Source of the DNA: Chondrus crispus
Lineage: Eukaryota > Rhodophyta > Florideophyceae > Gigartinales > Gigartinaceae
Length of the DNA stretch: 64,000 bases
Reading direction: 5' to 3'
Assembly (NCBI RefSeq): GCF_000350225.1
Contig: NW_005178719.1
Coordinates: 78,175-142,174 of the forward strand
Shown: in pieces, positions 9,201-19,189 of the stretch
How the letters are laid out: each line of letters begins with the position of its first letter
How positions within the stretch are numbered: the first letter of the stretch is position 1
The notes under the pieces: model-generated
Seen by the model: only the letters and a program-made list of their open reading frames with translations
Database searches by the model: none
Told to the model about the DNA's origin: nothing
Made by a program: the position numbers and the translations under genes

Positions 9201-9250
9201 AGTGTCCCAAATTGATGAGTGTCAGAGTGTCCCAAATTGATGAGTGTCCA
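9201..9250. repeat. Tandem duplication, 25 bp x 2
   Basis: Two adjacent copies, 9201-9225 and 9226-9250, each starting AGTGTCCCAAATTGATGAGT; they differ only at the last two bases. It lies about 270 bp upstream of the WW-LOR gene. Confidence 0.85.
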
Positions 9251-9320
9251 CACGCCCCGTCTACATGCCTGTCCCTGCTAGCACACACGCTACCAGCCAA
9301 TGAGAGCGCCCCGAAGAAAA

Positions 9321-9380
9321 TTCGAAACGTCCCGTGACTCCCAGACTGTTGACGGTCTGGCCGTCACGGGACGTCTCGAA
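9321..9380. promoter_or_regulatory. 60-bp near-perfect inverted repeat upstream of the TATA box
   Basis: Arms run 9321-9346 and 9355-9380 with an 8-base loop. The core ACGTCCCGTGAC (9327-9338) pairs with GTCACGGGACGT (9363-9374), CCAGAC (9341-9346) pairs with GTCTGG (9355-9360), and the outer TTCGAA-like ends also pair with one mismatch. It ends about 25 bp before a TATA box. It could be a dimeric factor site or a cruciform-forming element. Confidence 0.7.
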
Positions 9381-9405
9381 TGCTTGCACCCCCGCCCGAC
9401 TACAG

Positions 9406-9414
9406 TATATAAAT
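9406..9414 (+). promoter_or_regulatory. TATA box of the WW-LOR gene
   Basis: TATATAAAT about 108 bp upstream of the ATG at 9522, directly after the inverted repeat. A transcription start near 9440 is expected from the usual spacing. Confidence 0.6.
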
Positions 9415-9521
9415 CCCCTGTACCCTCTCTATCCTCGTCGCCCGACAATCATCTTCAGTCTACTTCAGTCTACTATACCCGAATCATCAACGTCTAAGAA
9501 CGCAACATCTCACCAACCACC

Positions 9522-10340
9522 ATGTCAAACCTCATGCCGCCCGGCTGGACCGCACATCAAACCCCCGACGGCCGTTGGTACTTCCACCACGGCCCGACGA
9601 ACGCCACGCAGTGGCACGCGCCTCCCCCGCAATCCGGTGGCGCGCCGCCGCCGCCTCCGCCAGGCGCGTACCCCGCACACACATACCAATCGCACGCCCC
9701 CAAACCCCACGGCCACTCGAGTCACTGCCCGCCCGCCGCCGCCGCCGCGAGCGCGCCGAGCTCCTCGCGCTACGTGTACCGGCACGCGGTGGACTTCAAG
9801 CTGAAGGAGAAGCCGTTCTCGCTGTCCGGCGACGACTTCTCGATCACCAACGTGCAGACGGGCGAGCAGACCTTCAAGGTGAAGGGCAACGCGTTCTCGT
9901 TCAAGGACTCCAAGTCGCTGCTCGACTCGCACGGCCGCCCGCTATACAAGATGTCCGAGGCGCTGCTCTCGCTGCGCGGCCGAATGAAGATCGTCGACCC
10001 GAGCTCCGGACGCACCGTCATCAACCTCCGCCGAAAGGGCTTCATCCCCCACTTCGGCACAGGCACCATCCAGGCTTGGCAGGGCGACGAGGAGGCAGGC
10101 GCCCCGCTGTACGAGGTCAAGGGAAACCTCGTTCGCAAGGACTTTGTTGTTAGGAGTGGAGGCCGGACCGTCGCCACCGTGCAGAGGAAGCTCTTCACTG
10201 CGAGTAACTTCCTCCTCGGGAAGGACACTTACGTCATTCGCGTGCAGCCCGGCAATGATGCCGCCCTGCTTGTGTTCTTCGTCATTGCTATTGACGAACA
10301 GTATCGCGATGATGGCAACAGCGGCGGCGGCCTGTTTTAG
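9522..10340 (+). CDS. WW domain-LURP-one-related (LOR/tubby-like C2) protein
   Basis: 272 residues in two parts. Residues 6-34 form a WW domain: PPGW start, W9, a Y-F-H-H strand, W31 and P34, with the W-to-W spacing of 22 that the family uses; WW domains bind Pro-rich peptides. A Pro/His/Ala-rich linker (35-82) contains a PPPPPP run that could be an internal WW ligand. Residues about 85-265 form a LURP-one-related (DUF567) barrel, seen in F-S-L-S-G-D-D-F, V-x-T-G-E-Q-T-F-K-V-K-G, the L-x-D-x-x-G-R-P-L-Y-K-M segment, and D-A-A-L-L-V-F-F-V-I-A-I-D near the C-terminus where the family has its hydrophobic central helix. LOR proteins resemble phospholipid scramblases and tubby domains and may act in membrane or defence signalling. 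Function is inferred. Confidence 0.82.
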   Translation: MSNLMPPGWTAHQTPDGRWYFHHGPTNATQWHAPPPQSGGAPPPPPPGAYPAHTYQSHAPKPHGHSSHCPPAAAAASAPSSSRYVYRHAVDFKLKEKPFSLSGDDFSITNVQTGEQTFKVKGNAFSFKDSKSLLDSHGRPLYKMSEALLSLRGRMKIVDPSSGRTVINLRRKGFIPHFGTGTIQAWQGDEEAGAPLYEVKGNLVRKDFVVRSGGRTVATVQRKLFTASNFLLGKDTYVIRVQPGNDAALLVFFVIAIDEQYRDDGNSGGGLF

Positions 10341-11636
10341 AGAGGGCGTCTTGTTTTTATTATTATTATTATGCTTGCTGCATGTACAATAGGGATGCAA
10401 GGTATGCGTGTTGCTGCCACGTTCAGCGTCGCGTTTATGTACAGTATATATGCTCGTAAAGCCCTACTGCTCGAAAATGCGTTTCTCTTTGTCATGGGAG
10501 CCATAAGTGCACACGTAGCACACGCATGACAGCACGATCAGCTCACCTCACTCGCCACCGGCCTACGGATCCCTAGCTAGCCTCCCTTTCTAAGGTAGAC
10601 AGGCATCAGATATTAGTAAACAGAGGCATCGATCTTGCATCACACTCTTGTTGCCGCCTCCTTCTGCGCTTGGGCCATATTGAACCTCGCAAGGCCGGGT
10701 CGGTGTATTTAGTTAGGATAGTGCCGTGCTTAGGCCGCTGGCCTCAAGAAGCGACGCGTGGGGGTTCAGCTAAATTACACTGCTAACGGTTCATGCAAGA
10801 ACAAAGTACAAAGGACAGGAGATGTGAATCTATGCTACATTATTTGCAGAGAAAGCATGACAAGATTTTGAAGGAGAGTGCATTCGACTTCTCAGTCTGA
10901 CGTGCAAGAGCAAGTCTGAAAGCTGGCTTTTAGAATGCTTCTGCGAATGCTTCTGCCATGCAATTATTGCACTCTCCTCTACTGTAAATTCAACAGGGGA
11001 TCAAACTTCATGATCAGCTTGCATTGCTGTTGTACACTTGTATCGCTTGTTGTTGGGTACAGTATTCCCCCGTTGTCCGCATAGCACTCGGTACGCGATT
11101 TCTATTGGCCAGCCAGAAAGCTCGAGTGACCAGGGCATGTAGTTACACCAATAGGAGAGCACCAGCAAGGTCCTAATTCATTTTGAGCTTCTAGTTGAGG
11201 TGCAACTCGCTTTCCCTGAACATAACAACGTGAGAAAAGTGAAAATAGGAATTATGACAACGATTATGACAACGCAAAAGCAACAGATATGAGACTCATG
11301 GTGGTCCACCATCCCTCATGGCAAGGCTGAACAGTTTCCCGCCAGAATGCCGAAATAGGAACTCGTGTATTCCTAGGTCTCATTATGTCTGGACAGATAC
11401 AGAAGTCTACGAAGACTCCCTTTGCATGTCAATGGGGAATAATTGCGTTGAAGCTCCAACGGTCTTTCCCTTTTCCTTGAGACAAATGTTCATAAGCTTC
11501 TCGGATATTCCTTTCGTTGTCTCTTCCACTAATTCCAAGCTCGCGTTACGCCTCTTTCTCGAGCACACTAAGCCAAAGACGTACCCTTCCCCATCCCTTC
11601 TCGCTAACCACATTTCACGTAACCTGACAACATTCT
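10341..11636. other. Gene-poor, AT-richer spacer
   Basis: Begins with a short TTA/ATT microsatellite at about 10357-10371 in the WW-LOR 3' UTR. An open frame at 11318-11698 has no recognisable features. I see no supported gene. The base composition shifts from the GC-rich host island to an AT-richer block that lasts to about 20.8 kb. Confidence 0.5.
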
Positions 11637-12158
11637 TTGACAAAAATCTCCATCAAGACCTCAATGACCATTTCTCGCGTCCGTTCCCCCTTTCATAGCT
11701 CCATACAAGCCCAGAAGAGGCTAAAAAGAACCAAAAGTGGGCGAGAATGGCTTCAGAAGCAGGTAAACTCTCAAAGGGCATGGACTTTATTCAGTTATCC
11801 GTTGGACCATCTCAAGTTTTGCTACAATCTAAGCGATTCCATGTTTGAAACTGTATGTACCGAGTACCAAGCAGGTAGAATCGCGACAGCTGTTGGTAGT
11901 GCAATGACGCCTAGGAACCCATGTCGCATTCGCCAAGATATTTTAGCAGCTATTCTCATCCTCAAGGAGGATTTATGTCACCGCGACTTTATTGTCGCTA
12001 AGCGGTTAGCAACCTTGCGTAACACCGGCAGAGCAAACAGTACTTCGAGCACGGAAAACACCAAGTGGCCAGCAAGACCGAACATTTTTCTGCACTGTCC
12101 TACACCAGAAGACTCTGCTGTATCGGACAATGAGTTATCGGAATACTTCATGAACTAA
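11637..12158 (+). CDS. Hypothetical ORF, possibly transposon-borne
   Basis: 173 residues, more likely starting at an internal Met than at 11637. Basic N-terminal half (K-R-L-K-R-T-K-S-G) and an acidic C-terminus. I recognise no family. It lies in the AT-rich block next to the Mutator-like transposase and is followed 72 bp later by another short ORF, so the two may be exons or remains of one transposon-encoded gene. Confidence 0.25.
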   Translation: MTKISIKTSMTISRVRSPFHSSIQAQKRLKRTKSGREWLQKQVNSQRAWTLFSYPLDHLKFCYNLSDSMFETVCTEYQAGRIATAVGSAMTPRNPCRIRQDILAAILILKEDLCHRDFIVAKRLATLRNTGRANSTSSTENTKWPARPNIFLHCPTPEDSAVSDNELSEYFMN

Positions 12159-12230
12159 AAGTACAGAGAGCGTGAATCTTTTGATGAGCAAAATGATGAA
12201 TTCACGGAAGGAGTTAATCGCAAACCAAAC

Positions 12231-12623
12231 ATGGATTTCGAACTGTACTTTTCCAGCTCTTCAGAAGAGAACGTTACATCACCTCATGTTAATGATACTC
12301 TTCAAATGTATCGTGGGAGATGCGATACTGTCCGTGTCCTAAAGGATTTTAGCATACACTGCTCATCTATCAAGTCCATAGACGGAATCAGAACTCGGTA
12401 TGGGGTTTCAAGGACCAAGGCATACGAAATACGTGCCGCAGTTAAAGATCTTCGTAACGGTGATATTGAGGGAGTAACATTTGAAGCATTTGAAAGGACT
12501 TTCGACAATGAATCCATAATGAATATGACCTTACAAAGAGACAAACGTAGAAGTATTCAGCTTGCCATTTGGCAGCACAGAAATTGTTCCTCATCTTTGA
12601 CGCCAAGTCTATCGACAAAGTAA
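12231..12623 (+). CDS. Hypothetical ORF with possible helix-turn-helix
   Basis: 130 residues. The segment S-I-D-G-I-R-T-R-Y-G-V-S-R-T-K-A-Y-E-I-R at about 48-67 resembles the helix-turn-helix of recombinases and transposases (I-R-x-R-Y-G-V-S-x-x-x-A-Y). No catalytic domain is seen. It may belong with the ORF at 11637-12158. Confidence 0.25.
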   Translation: MDFELYFSSSSEENVTSPHVNDTLQMYRGRCDTVRVLKDFSIHCSSIKSIDGIRTRYGVSRTKAYEIRAAVKDLRNGDIEGVTFEAFERTFDNESIMNMTLQRDKRRSIQLAIWQHRNCSSSLTPSLSTK

Positions 12624-13327
12624 AGCTTTGCATCTTGAAATATACTTTTTGATTTTGGCTGCTTTAGAATCTTTGATATCAGTTGCGGAACGTACGCGTG
12701 GTGATACTCCATCCACACTCCTACATTTTCAGAGTTGTCATCATATCGCAATGCACATGTGTATCATGTGGACTCGCATAACTGCTCTTTTTTGCCTGAT
12801 CTTGTCAACACTCTGCCCTATTCCATGTATTCATAGAACTAAATCGAGTTCAACAGAATTAATTACCAGAGAATGCAGTTTTCACATTATTGAAATGCAA
12901 TTTGCCGTGTTGGCTATTCTGAGCTTTTGTCGAAAAACTGATGATCAACTCGTGCACGTAATTGAAAATTGATTCAGCTTTTTGTGAATGAGGTCTTCAT
13001 CAGCTGTTGGTGAGTCAGAGTAGTTACTATGACTACTTTCGCTCTTCCTTTGCAACAACGTAAAAGTACTGTATCGATACAATATCTTATAGTCTTGCAG
13101 CATGGGTTCAGAAAAGACTGACATACATGACTGCAGTCTTGATTGCAGTCGATAATTGTGAATTATTTGATAGAATGAAGATGAGCCCTACCTTCAGGCG
13201 TCTTTGTAACACGGCCATGTTTGTGTCGGAAACTGTCCAGCCATGAACTTCCAAACATATGGGTAATACATCCGCTTTATCAAGAGTCTTGAACCAGTAT
13301 GAATCAATTGATGAAGTCACCACTACG
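12624..13327. other. Spacer with no supported gene
   Basis: AT-rich sequence between the short ORFs and the transposase 3' end. Terminal inverted repeats of the Mutator-like element were looked for here and not found. Confidence 0.4.
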
Positions 13328-16300
13328 TTATGTACATCTTAAAACTATTATCTCATGCGCAAACCTTACCCTCCATGCAGCTATAGATTCCTCTCGGACC
13401 GCAATTGGTGAAGTACAAAAGCCAAGATTATAGTTTCGTGCTTCCAGTAGCACTATTGGGCCACAGTCCTTCTTGTTTGATTGCTGGGGAAACTTCCTAT
13501 CACTCCCAGCCCATTTCCATTGTTCTCCATCGACTTGCGTTGCAAAAGAAGCAACAGCATTTCCGGCTTCATGAACTGCGTTGATGTAGTATTGATTTTG
13601 GCTCAGCGCGTCTCTTAACGAATCCACGCACGTCACAGTCCTGTTCCTTCTTTCCAATCTGAAACCCACCCAGTGCAAGTTTAGAACATTGCAAGGGGCA
13701 AATGCCTTCTCTGAATCTGCGAACGAGTGTGCCTGTCCACTTCGCGCGGTTGTTTGTTTGCCCGCGATTCTTTCAAACTTCTTCCTTCTGTCGTTTTCGG
13801 ATATACATACAAACGAGCCCTTGCCATGATAAATTTCGACAATACTCTGAATGAGAAGGGTGCTAAAGTAGTACGTGTATGACGCTGGACGTAGTTTGGA
13901 AAACAGATTTGTCATTATATTATCGCAATCATCTGTTATCCAGAGCTCTTCATCAGATCCCTTCCAATTTCGTGGCATAACGAGCCTTTGAAGGTCATTC
14001 AAAGTTACTTTCGAATCACCGTACTCAGTGATGATGTGGGGATGCCTCTCCCAGTCACGTGGATGCGAAACTAATTCTTCCACACGCCTTTTAGCTCTAG
14101 GAAGCACTGAAGCGACGACTGAATCGTCTTCATCTTCTACAGTTCGCCCCTCAGCTTCGTTTTCCAGGAAACTCTTTAGACAAAGCATGATTGCTGTTCC
14201 GGGAGTTTTTTTGCCACTCAATAGCCTTGATACCACGGACTTGTCTATTGATTTTCCAATGCTATTTAGAACGTGCGCTGAGAAGAAATTAGCGATACGT
14301 GAAAATGTCCATCCCTCAAAAGTACTTTTCACGGCAAGAGATAAGCTGTTTTTCACATCTTCAATGTCAGTACTGCTCATCGAGTTCTTTCCTGTCCGCA
14401 GCTTTCTTGATTTGTTCCATGACTCCTGAATTTCGGCTATCTCAGATTGCGACTGTTGTGTCAAAGCAGTTTGAATCTCTTTGCCCTCCTGGAGAACAGT
14501 GCCGGTTCTTGTTACAATTTTAGATTCAACAGTCCGCTTGAAAACGCGTTTGTCTTTCTGCTTGTTCACATATATAGGATTCACTCCCTGTGCGACGGAA
14601 CTGAGAGTAACTTTCTTTTCCTTCTTGATGGTTTTCAATGGCATCAATCGGTGGCTATTAGACTTCTCCGAACGGCGTCTTTCGCTTCTCTTCTTTTTAT
14701 AGAAGTGGACAAGATTTGGTATTATCCTCCTTGCATTTGACTTGGAAGCTATCGCTGCCTTCTTGACATACTCTGCAATCCTCATTCCCCCAGATCGGTT
14801 GAACGCATCTGAACCGAGATCTTCGTGATGCTTCTTCAGTTTGTAGCTGACCTCCACGGGTGTGTTGTGAGTAAGTGGTACAATTCCGGTAAACACAGGA
14901 CATATAAAGGCTAGGTTGCTAAACCATTGTTTCTGAAGGTAAAGGCATTGCCTTCCACCCATAAAGAGCTCACTCACTATGGTTTCATCTTTTTGAAGGA
15001 ACTCACACCAAACGTTAAAGCCGGCGAGTGACTTCGGCAATAATGACAACGAGGGGATATATACTCGATATCGCGAATGTGTCTTGGCTTCACTTTTTTC
15101 ACGAAATACAACGTGAATGTCGAATGGACCGAGAGAATGTGTGAACACGCCCTTTTCCGCATGCGAAACATTGGCTAGTTCTGGGACAAATTCTGAATCT
15201 TCTTCCCAGTCAGGAATCAGTTGCACGTGATGATCCGATCTATTTTGGCTCTCGTAGTTCGTCCTGACATTTTCGGACCTTATTCCTTGATCAGATAAGC
15301 GTGCTTCCTCAAAATAGGATGGGTAGTATCCTTTCGAGATACCTGCTCTCACCCGAAGCGTTTCGGCGTCATTGGGGTCAGTTTCCGTGGGAACTCCACC
15401 CAAATGCTTCCAAATGATTTGTTCTCCTTCGTTGCATAGAGACTCTGCATCAACTTCTCTCCTTCGTTCACTTCTAATACTTGGCGGTACTGCAGAGAAT
15501 GATTTCATCGACGTCAGTCGAGAAAGAAAGGCAACCACCATGCATATATCATCATACGATTTTGCAGATACAAGGGAAAGACGAAAATTGCGGAATAGCG
15601 AAATCATTTGTGTTTGCAAATTGGCAACTCGATTCTTGTAGGCCTCTTTGGCATGTGATCTCATGGCCCGATCTCCATGAACATCGCACCACGTAAGAAT
15701 TGTTCTGATGTTAGTTCGAAAGATGGATTGATCTCCAAGTTTGGCTGCGTATGCCAAAGTCGACATGTATGCTGGGACGTTCATGTTATTGAAAACGTTT
15801 GTGATTGCTATCGCAAATGGTGCGGCCATATCGGTTACGAAGTAGTTGATATGCTCGGCATTAGGGCCGAAATGGGAGAGTCTTCTCCGGAATCCTATCA
15901 ATATATCTTGGAATGTCTTTGCAGTCTTTCCGACAATAACTGCTTCGCAAGCAATGTATGATCCAATCGGCAGGGGAAGCACCAAGTGAAAGTTCAGTAC
16001 ATCAAACACCAAATGATTATCTGAGGTTTGCTTCAGAGGCTTTTTTCGGGTCTTACTCTCGGATCGCCTGGAAAGATCAGCTGCTCGGGATACTGCAACA
16101 TCCGACACGATATTTCCGGTACAGTCAAGAACCACAGTTGCAGCAGGATTGTTCATAATCTCTTCTGCGGCAATCCGGACCGAAAGTGCGTTGTATATCG
16201 ATATTGACTCAAGCTCTCCCGTGTTGGTTATCTGAAGATCATGAATACCTCCGAAGAACTGCATGGATCCAGCCGGATCCAGCTTCATATCTTCGCATGC

Positions 16301-16588
16301 GAGTTCTTTCATTGCCATTGTGATGCTGTGCAGATCATCCAAACCACAATTGTAGCTTCTTTTCCGATTTTCGTGTTGAGCTCTTCTTGCAGTTTCTGTT
16401 TTTGTATATCCGAATGACTTATTCCCAGATGCCAATACCACTGGGTTTGCCGATTTGCTGAATTCAATGCAGACCCCATGTGGTGTCCGGGAGCCCACTA
16501 CTCCCTGGACTGCTTTCCTCGTCCCCCCGTAGCTCTGTTCATCTTTGTGGTGACAGCATCCTGCTGACCAGGAGCATTCGACTTCCAC
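13328..16588 (-). CDS. MULE transposase fused to an Ulp1/C48-type cysteine protease
   Basis: 1086 residues with a non-ATG first codon as listed; the frame is open upstream to a stop at 16646-16648. The N-terminal half has MULE DDE features: D155 in V-V-L-D-C-T-G, D253 in F-V-T-D-M-A-A-P-F-A-I-A-I, then the family's C-x-x-H motif at C301/H304. A basic, Ser-rich middle (about 610-680) follows. The last 120 residues are a C48 (Ulp1/SENP/adenain) protease: H972 in L-H-W-V-G-F, D989 in V-D-S-L, Q1036 and C1042 in Q-Q-S-N-K-K-D-C-G-P. All catalytic residues are present. Ulp1-like domains are known from plant MULEs, where a role in removing SUMO from host silencing factors has been suggested. Here the two are one polypeptide. 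Confidence 0.72.
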   Translation of the reverse strand: MEVECSWSAGCCHHKDEQSYGGTRKAVQGVVGSRTPHGVCIEFSKSANPVVLASGNKSFGYTKTETARRAQHENRKRSYNCGLDDLHSITMAMKELACEDMKLDPAGSMQFFGGIHDLQITNTGELESISIYNALSVRIAAEEIMNNPAATVVLDCTGNIVSDVAVSRAADLSRRSESKTRKKPLKQTSDNHLVFDVLNFHLVLPLPIGSYIACEAVIVGKTAKTFQDILIGFRRRLSHFGPNAEHINYFVTDMAAPFAIAITNVFNNMNVPAYMSTLAYAAKLGDQSIFRTNIRTILTWCDVHGDRAMRSHAKEAYKNRVANLQTQMISLFRNFRLSLVSAKSYDDICMVVAFLSRLTSMKSFSAVPPSIRSERRREVDAESLCNEGEQIIWKHLGGVPTETDPNDAETLRVRAGISKGYYPSYFEEARLSDQGIRSENVRTNYESQNRSDHHVQLIPDWEEDSEFVPELANVSHAEKGVFTHSLGPFDIHVVFREKSEAKTHSRYRVYIPSLSLLPKSLAGFNVWCEFLQKDETIVSELFMGGRQCLYLQKQWFSNLAFICPVFTGIVPLTHNTPVEVSYKLKKHHEDLGSDAFNRSGGMRIAEYVKKAAIASKSNARRIIPNLVHFYKKKRSERRRSEKSNSHRLMPLKTIKKEKKVTLSSVAQGVNPIYVNKQKDKRVFKRTVESKIVTRTGTVLQEGKEIQTALTQQSQSEIAEIQESWNKSRKLRTGKNSMSSTDIEDVKNSLSLAVKSTFEGWTFSRIANFFSAHVLNSIGKSIDKSVVSRLLSGKKTPGTAIMLCLKSFLENEAEGRTVEDEDDSVVASVLPRAKRRVEELVSHPRDWERHPHIITEYGDSKVTLNDLQRLVMPRNWKGSDEELWITDDCDNIMTNLFSKLRPASYTYYFSTLLIQSIVEIYHGKGSFVCISENDRRKKFERIAGKQTTARSGQAHSFADSEKAFAPCNVLNLHWVGFRLERRNRTVTCVDSLRDALSQNQYYINAVHEAGNAVASFATQVDGEQWKWAGSDRKFPQQSNKKDCGPIVLLEARNYNLGFCTSPIAVREESIAAWRVRFAHEIIVLRCT

Positions 16589-16645
16589 GGAAATTCTACC
16601 GATATCTTCCAGCTGCGTAGAACAAAGAGCAACAAATAGCTCTGA

Positions 16646-17476
16646 TTAGCATGCATGTATTCCTTTCTTGTGTAGAGAATACCGGAAGGTCTTAAAAATA
16701 TCCGCCTTCTTGAAGGATTCTGAGCAGAATTTCAAGATTCGTTTCGTTCTTTTGGATCGGCGAGCCCTACCTCCTGATCGAAGTGACGTGACCTGCCACT
16801 CTCGCACAGGTGCAAAGGAGGGGGCAATTATTTTCTTCTGTAAGAGCCACTTACTCATCCAGACAGTACTCCCGAATGGTACTTGGATGAGATCTCCATG
16901 TTCGCTGCGATACATCCAGTTCTTTGATATCTCATCAACTGAGAAGGACACGACTTGATTCGGGGGTTTCGGATAGAAATCCAAATCCCCTTCACGAAAA
17001 GGCACGTTGCATTTGCTTTTCACATGTTGATCATCATTTATCTGAGGACCAGTATTTCCCAGAAGAGAAATGAGATCCCGCTTGCTCATTGATGCAAAGG
17101 CACTGGCACTGCCGGGCCCCACAACAGACGGATTGGGAGAACTCAAGTCGTATTGCTTATTATCATGTTCCAATGACGTTTGTGCGGCTGGACCGACGAG
17201 CCTTTCGCTTCTCTTGATTCGATTGTTCACATGACAAGCTGTTTGAACTTCACTGTGGTCTTGAGGTAAATCATCGGGAGACTGTAGCAGAGGCTTACTC
17301 ACAGAATGCAGCGATGAATCTCTGTTTCGTTTGCACCCTACCCCTTCATCAACACGATTCTCCTCATACTCTGCATAGTTGATCGTCTTGTCATTGACCG
17401 CCTCGACAAACATACAGATATCTGCCGATATGTCTTGAGCAAGGGCATCATTAGGATCCGCAAAAGTGTGCTCCAT
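16646..17476 (-). CDS. MULE upstream ORF, likely N-terminal part of the transposase
   Basis: 276 residues, acidic N-terminal half, basic end (G-G-R-A-R-R-S-K-R-T-K-R). No named domain recognised. It is in the same frame as the downstream transposase ORF; only one stop codon (TAA at 16646-16648) separates them. Around the stop the minus strand has TGCTAAT (branch-point-like) and CGCAG (3' splice-like), and a GT lies upstream at about 16682, so a short intron removing the stop is possible. Alternatively the stop is a decay mutation. Confidence 0.5.
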   Translation of the reverse strand: MEHTFADPNDALAQDISADICMFVEAVNDKTINYAEYEENRVDEGVGCKRNRDSSLHSVSKPLLQSPDDLPQDHSEVQTACHVNNRIKRSERLVGPAAQTSLEHDNKQYDLSSPNPSVVGPGSASAFASMSKRDLISLLGNTGPQINDDQHVKSKCNVPFREGDLDFYPKPPNQVVSFSVDEISKNWMYRSEHGDLIQVPFGSTVWMSKWLLQKKIIAPSFAPVREWQVTSLRSGGRARRSKRTKRILKFCSESFKKADIFKTFRYSLHKKGIHAC

Positions 17477-19189
17477 TACGCTTCCTTAAACTTGACACGA
17501 ATGTATGGCTTTATACTGCGTGTATGCAGATATCGCGTTTGCGAAGTCAACTGATCGTCGTTCTTCGACCTTCGTGGGGTGAGAGGGAAGAACGATCGAT
17601 CGAGAGTACCGCCCTTGGTTTTGGTGTCTATCCGAGACCCCAAAAAATCATATTCAATTTATGCCGCGAACTTATTTTTGGCTTTCCGGGTGGGGTTGGA
17701 GGCGCGTCTAAGCCAAAAAATTATTTTGGCCTTTGGGCCTCATTCAATTGCCAATTCAATGAATTTTGTTTCTCCGTCTCTGCGCAGTTTAGTTCTCTTC
17801 GTGCTCTCTGCGATAAAGCACTAATTGATGTTAGGGTTTGCTACGTACAATCAACAACTCAAGCGGACTCCATTGATGAAATCTTTATATTCCCACATGA
17901 ATGTCATGGTCATTTTTGTGAAAACCCCTAAGGTTTTGACGTTTTAGCAACCTGCGCATGATTGGTATTTAATTTTCATATTTTTATGCATCCTTCCAAG
18001 CCATAGCATGGCTTCCTTATCCCAGGCTTTGAAAATTTAACAGTCGTTCCATACGAAAAATACTACTTAGGGGCAGTGTGGCGGACCTCTGAATAATGGC
18101 TAGCACATCAAAAGCCCCTTTGTAACATTAGTCCGAAGAACCCTCGACTCGGTTAAGAGACCGAAAAACCTGCCCTAAAAGTTTTTGATGTCTCTTCCGA
18201 CCTGCCTTGTAACACATATCAAAACATTGATGCGACATGAACTGAATTGAAAGTTCAGTTCATACAGTTTGTCCATGTAGAAGACTAGTTGCCGAACTGT
18301 ACCACAGATGGAATGCATTTTAATACATGTAGTCGTACTGTTGCAGCAGTCCTATTTTTCAGAGCAGCGCGAATAAAACAGCTCATCTCTTACGGTTATG
18401 TTCAGGATTACTTGGATGGAAGCGGATAATTTTTACACTTCAAAGTGCTCATCATATCGCAACAAGTGTGCACCATGCAATTCAGCACGTTGTGCACGTG
18501 CTGAATTACATGGTGCACGAAATGACCACTTGATTATGAGATGTTATGTAGGCTTCAATAGGCCTCAGAGTGCTTAGAACAGAAGGACAGTCTATTTGAG
18601 TCAAGCCTCATTTAATGGTCGCAGCCATATGGTTTTGAGGGACGCATTTCTCGGCGTCCGTTTACAGATATTATTACCTAGCAAATTGAACCTCCACTCG
18701 TAATCACCGTTTATTGGTCCCAAGTGCTTTCGTGCACCTCTCAAAAGAAGGCATTTCACTTCTCTTAACTAGCTATAAAGGGGCGTGACACTACATACAT
18801 TTGTTTCTGAGCAAAATGGTTACGGTGGCGACCATTAAATACTTCCAAACAGAATCAGACTCAATACATTACTGTGTCATGCGGCGCCTGATTTCAAACT
18901 GTAGTGTATCCATGTCTCAATCTTTATATTTGTAATCAGACAGAAGAAAAATGAGACAAGGCATACTCAAAAGGGACAAAATAATTGTGTACAAGACTTG
19001 TGATCAAAAATTACATGTCCCTCTATGTGCAATCGAGTGTACATAAAGTGGCATGTAATGAATGTACAAAATTTGTCATGCCATCATGTACTGATGATTT
19101 TTATCATGGCGGGCAGAGAAAGAACTGTTCGGAAAATGGCAATATTAAAGTAGTACTAATGTAGGTAGTAAGTATCCTTTTATCGTTAA
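17477..19189. other. AT-rich spacer between divergent ORFs
   Basis: 1.7 kb without a supported gene. It contains the strong inverted repeat at 18468-18518 and may be a promoter and terminal region of transposable elements. Confidence 0.5.
18468..18518. repeat. 51-bp inverted repeat (hairpin)
   Basis: Left arm 18468-18490 starts GTGCACCATG and right arm 18496-18518 ends CATGGTGCAC. The 23-bp arms have one mismatch and a 5-base loop. It could be a miniature element, a small-RNA hairpin or a factor-binding palindrome. Confidence 0.8.

Larger units (their letters stand above)
13328..17476 (-). mobile_element. Mutator-like DNA transposon (MULE), coding core
   Basis: Coding core of a MULE read on the minus strand: an upstream ORF (16646-17476) and a transposase-protease ORF (13328-16588) in the same frame, separated by one in-frame stop codon. 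I could not find terminal inverted repeats or target duplications, so the true ends are unknown. The peptidase ORF at 19426-20529 and the short ORFs at 11637-12623 may be accessory genes of the same element, which is inferred from shared AT-rich composition only. Confidence 0.6.
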
